Assembly: GCA_012295275.1 (NCBI GenBank)
Contig: CM022670.1
Location: 34,266,301-34,330,300, forward strand
Direction of reading: 5' to 3'
DNA: 64,000 nucleotides
Origin: Chrysomallon squamiferum
Lineage: Eukaryota > Mollusca > Gastropoda > Neomphalida > Peltospiridae
In this document: piece by piece, positions 51,181-64,000 of the stretch
Layout: every line of letters starts with the position of its first letter
Numbering within the stretch: position 1 is the stretch's first letter
Made by a program: the position numbers and the translations under genes
The notes under the pieces: model-generated
Seen by the model: only the letters and a program-made list of their open reading frames with translations
Databases searched by the model: none
Told to the model about the DNA's origin: nothing

Positions 51181-52356
51181 TATAAAATATTATATGATTA
51201 AAGCACTCACAGAGCAGCCACAACAACATTAAAAAACAATGATCATATTGTTAATGATGATGATAATGTTTGTAAAATGATGAAAATGATAACGATCATG
51301 GTGACGATGGTGACGATAATGACGTTGACGATAAGGAGTTGATGATGAAATAACCAAGAACATACAACACTTTATTTTTCAACACTACAGTAACGAAGAG
51401 TAATCTGTGCGGAGTTTCACTATTAAAGCTGTCGTCTTATATCACATTAAACAAGACTCTCTCAGCCCAGCGCGTTCTCGGTGCAATACACTGACTGCGT
51501 GTTCCTGCTTTCCAATAAGAATCGAGTGACAAAGTGTCAGTCTACAGAATTCAATTACTCTTTAACTGCTGCGATGTAAAGACGGTGACAATTTGCCATT
51601 ATTCAAACTGGAAGCTATCACTTCATTTTCAGTTTTAACTATTTCGGTCTCATCTAAGTTGAGGTAACCTAGATAGGGACGTTGTTGTTGATGATGTTCT
51701 TGGTCGCCGATTCTCTGGGGTCCGAGAATGGAAGAGTTTGTTTGTTTGTTTGTTTTTGTTTAATTATTATATTATATTATTTATTTATTTATTTTTAATT
51801 ACCTTTTTTCTAACATCATGTTACAAATTTTATTGGATATTTCCATATAATTTCAATTGGTTTATTTACTTAATTAGAATATTTACCAACATATTTCTAC
51901 ACCTACATTTTGAAAATTTCTAACCTTGTCTTATAAATATAAGACTGATGAATATTTTACCTTTGTACACTCATCCAAAAAAAAAACTAAAAGTAATAAC
52001 GGTGAGAAAAAGCATTAATTAATTGTGTATAATACAAATATTGTTTTGTCGGAAATATTCTGTGATGCACATGACGAAAGGGGAAAAATATTCTTTATTA
52101 ACTTCCAATTTCATTGTCTAAGAATGATTGATTGCAGCGGGCTGCAAAAGAAAAATCGAAAAACAAGAAACCAAAAGGTCGTGTTTGATCTCAGATAAGA
52201 GATTCTGATGAATATTTTTATATGTATTGTAAAAAGGTGTCTTTAGAAAGATTAAATCTTGGAATTAAAAAATAAAATACGTAGATTTGCAATACGCGGT
52301 TACTCACTGGCTAAACGACAGTAACATTTTGTAAATGAGGACAAGAGAGTTACAAT

Positions 52357-52471
<115 letters not shown>

Positions 52472-52880
52472 GTACTACATTAAAACAGAAATCACTTTTT
52501 TCTTTTTTCTTCTTTTTCAACTTGGCGTGTATGCGTGGATTTTCCTCATCAGTCAAAGAAAACGGAACTGAACAAACTGCTCAAAGACAGTAACAAAAAG
52601 CAGGTCAATGATGTAAATTAAACTCTAACAGTCTCTTCAAAAATAAATATATTTCATATTTGTGTATACAAACTGGTTTCAAGTTGTGCGCAAGAAAAGT
52701 AATATTAGTTACAAAGCCAGAGGCAAAACAGTTAACTAAATAAACAGGCCACTGCAAAACATCTGCAGCTGAAATGGAAATTTATTTACATTTAAACTTA
52801 CATTTTGCATACGGTTGCATTTAACCGAATTCAGTTTTTTATTTCTTTTATTTCTTTTTTATTTTTGTATTATTATTAAA

Positions 52881-52926
<46 letters not shown>

Positions 52927-54473
52927 TAATGATTTTGAAATATATAATTATAAATTATATACATACAACCTAATTTTCAAACAATATTTACATCAAAATA
53001 ACATTAATAGTATATAAACTAATCAAATTCTCAGTAATAACAACAAACAAACAAACAAAAAATATAATAATAACAATAATAATAATAATAATAATAAAAA
53101 TAATAATAATAATAATAGTAATAGTAGTAGTAGTGGTAGTAGTAATAGTAACAGTAACAGTTAGCAGTGGTAGTGGTAGTAGTAGTAGCAACAGCAGTAG
53201 TAGTAGTAGAAGTAGTAATGATATAAAATAATGATGATTATGATGACGATGATATTATAATAATAATTATTATTTTTGTTGTTGTTGTTGTTGTTGTTGT
53301 ATTTTATAGGGCTCTAGCTTGTGACGTCTAATCGAATAGTCTGTCCTTTTCCTCTTTCCATTAAATTTACCAAATAAAAATTCAACGTATTTGTGTACTG
53401 GAGTCAAGTATGTTCTTGAAATCTTTCCAATATTTTAATTTCCATTTTTAACCGAATCAGTAGTAATTCAAAAGAAAATTATATTATATCGCACAGGGGG
53501 GAAAAATGTTAAACAAAGGATGCATTAAAGTAATAGTCACATTTCCGAAAGAATTTGTGTTCATTATTTTTTTATACTATTATTATTATTATTATTTGTT
53601 TTTGTTTTTTCTTTATTGTTGTTGTTGTTGTTGTTGTAAATATCAAAAAAAAATTCTCTTCTTTTTTTTTCTTTTTTCTTTTTGACTGAAACGAAGTTGT
53701 TGACACTGAACAAAAAGTTTATTTTTAAAAAATCTTTCAGAAAATCATTAGATAATTGGCGAAAGAAATTTGTTCTCATTTTGATAAATTAAAATTTTGA
53801 TTTATTTTTTTATTCCTTATTATATTTAAAAGGTATTGAAGACACGGACATTGCTTTGACATTCTGACCTTCATTTAGTCCAATTAAATATTATTAAATG
53901 TAATTCGGAATATTTTTTTTTTTCTTTTTTTCTTTTCTTTACTTTTTTTTTTTTTTTTTTTTTTTGCAGCTGGTGTAATATTCTCCGTTAATCTCGAAAA
54001 AAAAAACACAAAAAATCCCCAACAAAACAAACGGAATAAATATTTACGTATTCAGCAACGAACGAATACCATCAAGAAAATATATCGACTGTAAAAATAT
54101 GCATTTATGAATGAATGTATGGATGCATGTATATACATATATCTGTGTATTTAGTATTTAGTATGCTGAATGTGTGTGTATACGTATGTACATATGTAAC
54201 AAGGTGCATTTACTTATTATATAGTTCACTTACTTGATAAGTACATGTCATTATTTAACACATATATCGCTCAGACATTTCACCTACATTGCGTTTCCAA
54301 TTTAACAGTCTAAACGCTAAAGGCATCTGACCTTCTAAAACTTGACCATGCCAGAATATTTCTGTGTCACACACAACACGCACTTCTGGGCTGACCGCCT
54401 AATTAGAAAACAGAACTCTACAGGCGGAGAAATGAAGTCATTGTACTGAAATATGCTTTCTTCTTCTTCTTCT

Positions 54474-54521
<48 letters not shown>

Positions 54522-55126
54522 GGTCATTTTGATGGTAACGCCATGCTTTGTTTGACAGCAGAAGCAAAAGTAAAGTTTATTGGTAATAATTTAGTTAATG
54601 TCTGGTATATTTTAAAGGATAAATATAATTATTAGGACTGTTAAGTGACACTGTACTAAACTGTAATACTAGTCTTCTGCGGAGGGAAATAAAAAAAAAA
54701 TCGGTCATTTTTTTAAAAAAACAACAATTTTAATCTTATAGAGCGTGTATCAAAATGGAAAGAAAATGATTTTTACATATAGATTTTTCTTTTATCTAGA
54801 AATGATATTTTCTAATTAATTAGAATGCGGGCATATATAGGTAAAATGTTTTAAAGAGATCAGTTTCAGTTATTAACTTTCTTTTCTTTCTATCTTTTTA
54901 TTTTTTATTTTTTATTTTTTTAATGGTTCCACATAGAATGAATAAAAAGTAGTGATGTCAAATATTGAAATTTTGGCTTACTTCCTTTCGTGAATTAATT
55001 TGTCTTTTAATTTCTGTATCTGTCTCCAGTTAGTCCACTGAAACACAATACAAGAGCAATGACTCAACTAGTGACTGAAGAATTAGAAGAATCCACATAG
55101 ATGTAGCCCATTACTTTTTAGATAAT

Positions 55127-55250
<124 letters not shown>

Positions 55251-56403
55251 GCAATGATTAATTTTACTCTTAATACTTCATCTTATAAAATGTTATTATC
55301 AAAATGTCAAAAGTAAAGTATAAATCCTATTTCCTCGCACGTTTAAAATATCGAGTCTCTTTTTCTACTTCTTCTTTCTTCTTAAATCCGACAGACACCA
55401 TTCCTAACACACACGCTCTTGGTGAACTCTTTAAAAGTACATTTGTAAGGAATACATCGGTGAAAAGTGTCTAATCACTGTTTACAAAGGAGGGCTTGTT
55501 TTGTTTTGGCCAGCACCTTCATTTCTGCCCGTCTCCATCTTGTAATTTAAAAAATTCGGAGTAGATGTCTTTTACCGTGATTGTTTGTTTTGTTGTTGTT
55601 GGGTTTTTTGTTGTTGTTGTTGGTGGGTTTTTTTGTTGTTTTTTTGTTGTTGTTTTTTTGTTTTGTTTTTAATTATTTAAATGTTATATTCAGTACATTG
55701 GTGTATTTGATTAACTATATAAAATGCTTTGGTAGGGCAGTAATCACTTGCGCATTGTATTCTGTATTATAATGTTCTATTTCATTACTTATACAAAATG
55801 TTTTACTGATGTTGTTACGATAGATTTTACTAATGCATGATAATAAAATAATCTATCTTCTTACTGTTTTATAATATAATAATAATACATATTATTATTG
55901 TTTTAATATACAGTCATGCATTGTATTACTGTTTTATAATATTATCATACAAATTGTTATTGTTTTATATCAATACTTCAAATGCTGAAGCTGTAAAAAA
56001 TGAATTAGGATACAGCAACTCTTAAAATTACAATAATAATTATTATATGCATATACATATCATCATTAATTAGCCTTGAAACGTTTATACATCAGTACTG
56101 AAGTAATTCGTAATATCACAGAGGAAATTAATATGTAATACCACACCTGTACTGTTAAATAACTGTGGTGGTGGGTATATAACTAATTTCTATACTAATC
56201 TGTATAATTAAGCTCTGAAGTGATAGTATCGAGTTGCCCTGAAATCTGAATATTATAATATTATACTTTTCATAGCTACTTATATTCACATAAAAAAAAA
56301 ATATATATATTAATATTTGTTAAAATTTTTAGTTTATTCCTTCTGTTTAGATGTTTTTGCTGCTACGTTTTCTGTATTTTGTGAGTATCCAGCATGAGTG
56401 CGC

Positions 56404-56405
56404 GC

Positions 56406-56445
<40 letters not shown>
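56404..56445. repeat. (GT)n microsatellite
   Basis: GT tract preceded by CGCGCG. Confidence 0.95.
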
Positions 56446-56452
<7 letters not shown>

Positions 56453-56521
56453 TGTATGTGTGTTATTTACTTACAGTATCCTGCAATGTGTGTGTATGTG
56501 TGTTTGTGTTCTTACATGTGT

Positions 56522-56790
56522 TTGCGGTGTGTGTGTGTTAGATGTATGTCGCTTCAAATGAATTTAAATAGGACATTTATGTGTTCGCGGGACCTTAAGA
56601 AAAAAAAACAAAACGTTTATTCACTTTACTCGGTACAGAAATATCCTTCCCTGATTCTCTATTAATTATTTTTCTGTTCGTACAGTTTTAAAAAAAACCC
56701 AATCAGTTGCGGTGTCACTGCATCATAGATGTATGTCGCTTCAAATGAATTTAAATAGGACATTTATATAGTTCATATGACCTTCTAGGT
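56522..56790. repeat. Partial duplication with 187-bp spacing
   Basis: A 41-bp identical stretch starting TAGATGTATGTCGCTTCAAA occurs at 56539 and again at 56726. Flanking TTGCGGTGT and GACCTT are also shared, so a segment of about 65 bp was duplicated. Confidence 0.85.
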
Positions 56791-57190
56791 GGAAGCTTCG
56801 AAACGTTTAGTCTACTTAAATCGTCTTACATCGGTCACATCGGCCCGTTAATGTCAGTTAGACAACAGTCACTTTTAACGTTATTTTTCACCTGATTGTC
56901 GCTGTACAGTTTTAAAACACTGACTCGCGTTCAGTCTGTCGTCGTCCGTTCATCTTAAACATTTCCGCAAGCTGCACGTAAAGAACTGCTGCAGTAGCTC
57001 TGCCGTCTGTCTCTCTCTGGTCTGAATGACCGTCATCACTGGTCATTCGTCATTTGCCAACTTTGTCCCATCGCCTCGAGAAACAACCCACATATTTCCA
57101 CTGACTAGATAAAGTGCATTTCGATTGTCTGAATTCATTCATGGAAGTTGTCTGTCTCTGTAATTCGTTTCTCTTTTGGTCTCTTTTCTC

Positions 57191-57318
<128 letters not shown>

Positions 57319-57332
57319 CTCTCTATCTAACT

Positions 57333-58454
57333 CAGTGGTTCTCAAACATTTTTAAGTCGGGGCACACTTGAAGCCTTACAAAAAATTGCAGGCACACTAA
57401 ACACAAAATGCTAAGAAATATAATGCAAAATGAAAAATACAGAAATAACTGAAAGAAAGATATTGCGGCTGAATCGGATGCGGAGCAGGCTGCTGAGGTT
57501 GTCTATCCTCATCTGTGTCAGATTTTTCATCATTTCTGTATGTTTGTTTTTTCTTCATCATTTATATTTAGAGATACCATAAACGGTTCTCTGATATATT
57601 TGGAATCTGTATTGTTTATTTTTTTTGTGAGAGATGTTCTGATATATTTAGAGTTCAGCCCTTGTGTGAGAGATGTTCACTGATATATTTAGAGTTACCG
57701 CCCTTTGTGAGAGATGTTCACTGATATATTTAGAGTTAAGCCCTTGTGTGAGAGATGTTCACTGATATATTTAGAGTTACCACCCTTGTGTGAGAGATGT
57801 TCACTGATATATTTAGAGTTACCGCCCTTTGTGAGTGATGTTCACTGATATAGTAAGAGTTATGCCCTTGTGTTAGAGATGTTCACTGATATATTTAGTT
57901 ACCGCGCCCTTGTGTGAGAGATGTTCACTGGTATAGAGTTACCGCCCTTGAGTGAGTATATACCTTTATTCATCATCTAATTTGTGCTGATAAGAAATTT
58001 GAGCCTGACAATTTCTCCAAAAATATTGCAATATAAAATACAAGGCAATGGACTGTTAAAATGTCAAAAAATTGTGTCAATCGTTTGTTTTTAACAAATG
58101 TAACACTCTAATAGGCTAAAATTCCATAAAGTATTAAAGTTTTAGATGGGTAGTGACTGTGACAGAGATAGGAATATGTGTCGCAAGAAAACTTTGGCTG
58201 TTTATCACATTTGCACACCCTATCACTCATACTGTCACTCATACTGTGCAGCCTTGAGCAGCCGCGCTTGATCATCAGCCAAAACCCGTTTTCAACGTTT
58301 ATAAAATCTTCTTCCGGGCAATCTTGCCGCTCTTAACATAATCAATTTTTTATCATGACAAATATCTACCTAGATCCTAGAATTTCGCTGGGGCACACCT
58401 AAGCATGTCTTCGGGTGCACCAGTATACCCGGGCACACCCTTTGAGAATTTCTG
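57333..58454. mobile_element. Non-autonomous hAT transposon (1122 bp) with 8-bp target-site duplication
   Basis: The left end is CAGTGGTTCTCAAAC. The right end, reversed, is CAGAAATTCTCAAAG, an imperfect terminal inverted repeat (11 of 15 bases). Both ends are flanked by the identical octamer ATCTAACT (57325-57332 and 58455-58462). CAG termini, the TTCTCAAA core and an 8-bp duplication with central TA are typical of hAT elements of the Buster/Charlie type. No transposase ORF is present, so it would need a helper in trans. The element landed directly beside a (CT)n array. Confidence 0.88.
57627..57957. repeat. 42-bp tandem repeats inside the hAT element, about eight copies
   Basis: The unit holds GTGAGAGATGTTCACTGATA then TATTTAGAGTTACCGCCCTT. 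Copies alternate between ACCGCCC and AAGCCC forms. Internal subterminal arrays of this kind are known in hAT-derived elements. Confidence 0.85.
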
Positions 58455-58462
58455 ATCTAACT

Positions 58463-59941
58463 ATATAGTTCTCTCTTCCGTTCTATATCTATCTGTCTAT
58501 TTCCATCTATCTATCTGTCTGTCTACCTCAAAGTCTCTGTCTCTCTTTCTGTCACTTTGTCACGAAGCCAGTGACTCAAATGACGTGTTATATCTCTTCC
58601 TGTTTATGGGTAAGTGCACACAGAAGATAATTTGTTGCTAATCCAAAACGAGGGTCTCACTGCGAGGTTAAAGTTGTTTCTTCTTTTTTTTTTTTTTTCT
58701 CTCATTATCCGAATCGGTCTTTACCACGTGTATTACGAGATACAATCGCAGTTAAGTCTGTCTGGTTCTCAGATTACTAATAGCTTTCTTCTACACAATT
58801 TCATCAACACTGTGTCTGCATCCTGCGTCATTATCGTGACTTACTGTGACGTAACTGGATTCTTCTAACCACCAGAATAACGTAAAAATAGAAAAAGTCG
58901 TGAGCTTTTCTTTTAGTCACTGGTATTGTGTGGAATAGAATTATAATATTAGTGTCTCTTTCTGTTGCAATACTGGATAATGTGAAACTGCTTTAAACCT
59001 TTTTCTGTATCCCATTATCTAAAGCTTAGACTCTAAGCTGTAATATGGAAGGCAAAACCATTTCACGTGGGTATCTAAGTATGACTGTAACTTGCATGAG
59101 CGTATCTGAAACATGACGATAATAGATAGCATTTATTCTTTATTGTTTGTGGATAGAGCGTGTTTATTAAAGTATCATAAATATACACCATAAGTACCAA
59201 AACTGTCTTGAACTGGTGAAATACGAATCTGACAGATCTGTTAAAAATAAATAAAATAAATCAGTAATGACGCCATCCGAGATAGTTTATGATGTTTCTG
59301 TTTTTTCCATTTATCGTCATCATCACTATCATCATCATCATTCATCCATAAATTATTATTATTGTTGTTGTTGTTGTTGTTGTTGATATTGATATTGTTG
59401 TTGCAGTTGTCATCGTCGTTTGTTTGTTTGTTTGTTTGTTTAAACAAGCAATAAATCTTTCTCTATTTCTTTGTATGTATATGTATATCAGTGTATAAGT
59501 GCGTGCGTAGGTGCGTGTGTGTGTGGTGGGGATTTATCTTCAAGTTTGTTTGTTTTGTTCTGATTCTGGCATTTCATTTCCTCCCTGATTTGTTTATGTG
59601 GGTGTTGTGTTTACGTGTGCTGCCGGTGGAAACGAGAGAAACGACGGCGTGATGTTGATGTTAGCACCGAGGTGTTGTTCACGAGACGCTTGTTAATGGA
59701 GACGCTTGGTGTATTTCTAGAACCGTCTACAGCAGAACTCAGAATACCAGACAAATTTGATTCTCATTAGTGAACACACCTTCGCCGTTCTGATCATTTG
59801 TCTACTTTTTTTTTTTTTTTTTTTTTCTCACCGAGGCAGTCAAATCTAATTGTCCGTTAACCTTGTGGGATTTAACCATAAAATATTTGTACGATTCTAA
59901 GGGTTTTACAATGCATCTGAACAATGGGTCTTTTTTCTTCT

Positions 59942-59987
<46 letters not shown>

Positions 59988-60546
59988 CAAGCAGTCTTTT
60001 AGTTTATGTAACATAAACATTTGTATATCCTGTTATGCTGGTTTAGCTTTTATCTAATCGAATCTAGTGCATCAGAACTTATTTATAAAAAGTCTTAGTA
60101 TGTGGCTTTTTTTCTATTTGGGAATATGGAAGTAAAAGTTCCCTTGCTAGGTTTTTTACTCATGAAGAGCAGGTCATGAAGTTGTAGCAGAAAGGTACCT
60201 TTTATGTGATATTATCATGATTATAAAAACGACAATAAATCATAAACAAAAAAAAAAAAAAATACTGATTCCTAATAACCGTTAATAATAAATGCATTAA
60301 ACTGTGGTCGAACGTTCTCTCGTTTATTCTTTCTTTCGCTAATCATTGACAGTTTTACAACGCTACATAAAAAATTAATATAAAAACACTGCGAAAATAC
60401 CATGAACGATAAATTTACAAGTAAACAAATGACAAAACACAAAATAACCATTAATAATAAAACATCCTAAGCTGCCATTAAATACTTATCCTTTTAATTT
60501 ACCGTTGTATCTATTCCTTGATCTGAGCTAAGGATATAATACGAGC

Positions 60547-60577
<31 letters not shown>

Positions 60578-60755
60578 TATTCATTAATTTTATTTCGTTT
60601 TCTTTCCACCTTATCATTATCAAACGTCTTAATCGTTTTACATTCTGAAAGATGATTGCGTAACATTCCCAGATCTCTGACTCGACATTCATTTGTCTTT
60701 TAGCTTGTTACCGGAGAAGACGTAAATCTCAAAACATTTCTACTCCGCGTTTCAG
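58463..60755. other. Non-coding stretch right of the hAT element
   Basis: Mostly unique AT-rich DNA with poly(T) runs (59806-59826, 59944-59987), a (GTT)n/(TTTG)n block (59356-59441) and a poly(A) at 60551-60577. No gene is seen. Confidence 0.5.
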
Positions 60756-60917
60756 GACCTGAGTCATCTGTCTGCGGTACCGTTTAGTCAGTGTGTCAGA
60801 AGATCAGCTAGCGCAATGAGCTCATTATTTTGTTGTCTTGCGTCTTTACGGCCAGCTTTCGGTCGAATGTCGCACCGCGATGTGGTCTTTGTTCGCCAGC
60901 TGTCTCAAGACCAATGA
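60756..60917 (+). CDS. Possible small ORF or terminal exon in a GC-richer island
   Basis: Follows TCCGCGTTTCAG. It is open for 53 codons to TGA at 60915-60917 and includes an ATG at 60816 with G at -3 that would give 33 residues. The island 60660-61040 is the most GC-rich unique stretch in the right-hand third of the window. No protein family is recognised. It may instead be regulatory DNA. Confidence 0.2.
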   Translation, partial: DLSHLSAVPFSQCVRRSASAMSSLFCCLASLRPAFGRMSHRDVVFVRQLSQDQ

Positions 60918-61313
60918 TTGTTTAAACCGTTGCATGCAGCCCTGGATTAACCATGAAGCAGTATAATCTCGTGCTTACGCTTCCAAGAAAAGGCGGTGCG
61001 TTGTAGCTGAAGCCGCTGAATTTTGAGGAATTTCAGACCCTTAGAAAAGCGTCTAATGATATAATTTTATTCTTTAAAAGAGTGGTTTGATTTTTTTAGA
61101 AAGGTTCTTTTTTTTTTTTTTTTTTTTAAATAAAATTTCGCATTCGTGTTTTTTCCCTTGTTGAAGAAGGTATAAAATATTGATGAGAATTTTTATTCCT
61201 TTCCCAGGCTTGAATTTGAATGAGCTTATTTGTATGTGTGTCTGCGTGCGAGGACTCCTGTATGCATAAGTAAACGATTGGTTTATACTGATTGCTTCAA
61301 TTTATGTTATATA

Positions 61314-61317
<4 letters not shown>

Positions 61318-61368
<51 letters not shown>
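61318..61368. repeat. (GT)n microsatellite
   Basis: Uninterrupted GT, about 25 units. Confidence 0.96.
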
Positions 61369-61370
<2 letters not shown>

Positions 61371-63141
61371 AAAGAAAGCAAAAAAAAACAAAAAATCCAT
61401 TTATATTTAATGTAATTGTGTTTCTGGCCAGAGAATAGGTCTTGAAAAAAAACTGAATTTTAAATGTTTTAATCTTCAGCAATAACTATATGTTTTAATA
61501 TCGTGTCAGTTAAATAACAGAAGAGTCGAAGGTTATTGTAAGTATCAGGTTTACTTAATACGACACTGTCTTCACAGTCGAAGCTATGGTAAAAGTTTAT
61601 ATCTCACGTAAAGGTTCGGCTTTCTACTGGCACGTTGTAATGTTAATGTTTTATTTTAATAGCTGGACACTGAATCTAGCCTTTGATTTATTCGTTAGAT
61701 AATTATTGTGTTAACTGTAGCGAATAACGTTTCCCAAGCTAAAATATAAATAAATAAATAAATAAATAAATATTACAGTTATTAATATCTATATTCTTAT
61801 CTTGCTTAAATTTCATTATAGCTATTTTTTTAATCTTAATCGTTGTGTTTTGTGTTTTTTTGTTTGATTTAAAGCTATCGTTTATTTTAATTTTGTTGTT
61901 ATATATCTGAGACGCATTTAAATTTTTGTTTCGTTTTGTTATTTAAATTTCTGAGAGAATAGTGTTATTATATTTTGTTTTTATAAGATAAGAAGTCATA
62001 TTCCACGAAAATTAAAAATGATAATAACAAAAACAAATCAAGACATCAACATATTGTTTTTTTGTTGTTTTTTTTGTTAATTTTCTGTCTTTCTTCGTTG
62101 ACTTTTTTTTCTGTAACCTATTGTGCTTTTCTTTCCTTTCATTATTCCCCTTGCTTTTTCTTTCTGTTTTTTTTTTTTTTTTTTTTTTTCTGTTTTTGTG
62201 TGTGCGTCTTCATTTTCTTCTTTCTTCAGTCTTCTTTTATATCTTTTCCTTTCCTTTTTAGCATTTTTCTTTTCTTTTCTTTTCTTTTTGACCAAATTAA
62301 ACTGCGGTGAATAGGAGAGATGAGTTCTGTGGGCAAACAAAACCACGTTTATCCTGTTTTTTTAACGCCACATATTGTTTGACGTTATTTAATTAAGCGA
62401 CATGTCAAGGAGAAAGGCAATGCAATTTTCTTCTCATGAACGTCAATTTGTCAGTCACTGCTTCATAGTGACATGACACTGTCGTTCCTGGAGATAACTG
62501 CAAACAGAAATGAATGCGTAAAATTGCCCAATTTGACATGAGCTGAATTAGTAAGTGAAGAGATTTTTTTTGCAACATTAATCCCGCATGTTTTTGTGTT
62601 GAAACGTTTTGGTTATCCGTTGTGTGTTCCAACAAGACTTGTGTATCCTGTATAGGATGTGCAGTTATACGTATTTAATTTAATTAATGAAAGAGATTCT
62701 GACACAAGAGTGTATAACAACATCAACAACCTTATAAAAATGGTCATGATTATTGTTATTGTTATTACCATCATCGTCATCATTAGCAGCATCAATTGCA
62801 GCAGAATTTTTCTATTACTACTACTACGATTGCCATCGTAACCACTACTAATACTACTAATACTATTACTATTATTATTGTTGTTGTTGTTGTTGTTGTT
62901 GCTGTTGCTGCTGCTGTTGTTATTTTTATTATTATTACCATTATCATTATTATCATCATCATCATCATTGTTAATGTTGTGATTGTTGTGATTGTTGTTT
63001 TTGTTGTTGCTGTTTTCAGCGTACTGCAGCTCTGGTACATCAAAGATATGTGATTTTCATGAAAGAACATACTAAATTCAAAACTGCCCTATCTAATCAA
63101 AACGGGAGCCTAAAAATGTTCTGTTCTCCATTTTCTATTCA

Positions 63142-63216
63142 CAACTCAATGACGCATTCAGCAGTGCTGTATGTTCACAACTGAATGACGCATTCAGCAG
63201 TACTGTATGTTCACAA
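63142..63216. repeat. Tandem duplication of a 36-bp unit
   Basis: Two copies containing AATGACGCATTCAGCAGT and CTGTATGTTCACAAC, differing by a few bases. Confidence 0.9.
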
Positions 63217-64000
63217 CCACCGCCTGTTTACGCTGTATCAAACTTAACAATACTAAAAGAAAATGTCCCTGTGTACATGATGCGTGTATTCTTTCAAGTT
63301 ATTCCACCCCTGCCGTTCTTCTGTTCTGTTGACCTTATCTGCTAATTTGTTTTCTCAGTAGTAACAGCGATACTACTCCAGTGGCACTCAATGCCCAATG
63401 AATGCTTCTATAAATATGCAGTTCCCTTTCGTGTGGAACAAACACATGTAATTTCCAACCTTTACGGTAATTTTAGTTTAAAACAATAGAAATACTACGC
63501 CAACGGTTGTTAAGAGTTTTAGTCTTTGAGTGCAATTTGATATTTTGATTACACAAAATAAATCTTCATCGCTTGAAGGAAATGTTCAGTGAAAGTTCTT
63601 TGTCTGACAACCCACACGACATTTTTATGGATACTGTTACAAAAATTAACATACAGGAGTAGGTGTGTCAACGATATTACATCACATCCTGCTACCGTAC
63701 TCTCTCTTACAAAACGAGTATTCACTCCAGAAGACAGCATTCACTGTTAATAAGTATGTCCATGACATACTTATACATTAAAGTCAATATTTTACAACTT
63801 ACGGAAATTCGTGGTTTATTAACAACAACATGTTGACAGTAATTTATCTATGAAATACGTCAGTTTGCTAACCTTCAGCTTGCATTTGTGTTTCATCTTA
63901 ATTAATTACACATTTTATCTCACACTAAATGTTTTAAGACTTCAGATTTGTTTCGTTGTTCAGTAATGCATGCATTTTCACATAAACCCTAAGATGCTTA

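Larger units (their letters stand above)
60918..64000. other. Right end of window, no gene recognised
   Basis: (GT)n at 61318-61368, (AAAT)n at 61745-61770, a T/C-rich stretch (62040-62290), trinucleotide repeats (62740-63010) and a tandem 36-bp duplication (63142-63216). Short ORFs have no recognisable family. Confidence 0.5.

Noticed and set aside
59944-59987. Poly(T) of about 44 bases, possibly the tail of a minus-strand retrocopy
   Set aside because: No adjacent coding-like or SINE-like body and no target-site duplication could be seen. Poly(T) runs are common throughout.

Overview
This is eukaryotic, intron-rich, AT-rich DNA packed with microsatellites. (GA)n/(CT)n, (TAA)n, (CA)n, (ATGT)n and poly(T) runs occur every few hundred bases, and no bacterial-style operon is present. 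The repeat style, the large introns and the type of receptor gene suggest an invertebrate. A lophotrochozoan, probably a mollusc, is most likely, but this is an inference from texture rather than a match.

The one gene that can be read completely is on the minus strand between 27476 and 3483. It is a six-coding-exon class A (rhodopsin-like) peptide G-protein-coupled receptor of 469 residues. All five coding introns have GT/AG borders and matching phases, and all seven membrane helices are present. Its first coding intron (26947-9367, about 17.6 kb) begins inside the Arg codon of the ERY motif and is full of simple repeats, including a roughly 500-bp (GA)n tract. The 5' end lies just after a 3' splice site. 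Two small upstream ORFs precede or overlap the start codon. The third-loop exon is followed by an intron made almost wholly of trinucleotide repeats, which stays open in the reading frame.

From 27.5 to 64 kb no complete gene can be read. Several pieces look like parts of genes. A phase-matched pair of plus-strand exons ends in a stop (37817-37925 and 38090-38127). A minus-strand ORF of 104 residues (45294-44980) looks more like coding DNA than its surroundings. Possible terminal exons lie at 47622-47723 and 60756-60917. A promoter-like cluster at 43621-43800 holds a TATA box, a perfect CArG box, an ETS site and a CCAAT box.

Mobile and satellite DNA: a non-autonomous hAT element (57333-58454) with an exact 8-bp target-site duplication carries its own 42-bp tandem array. 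Minisatellites with units of about 24, 30, 39, 42 and 60-75 bp occur at 23332-23983, 1-107, 12397-12590, 44008-44740, 57627-57957 and 32170-32660. No rRNA, tRNA, CRISPR array or transposase gene was recognised.
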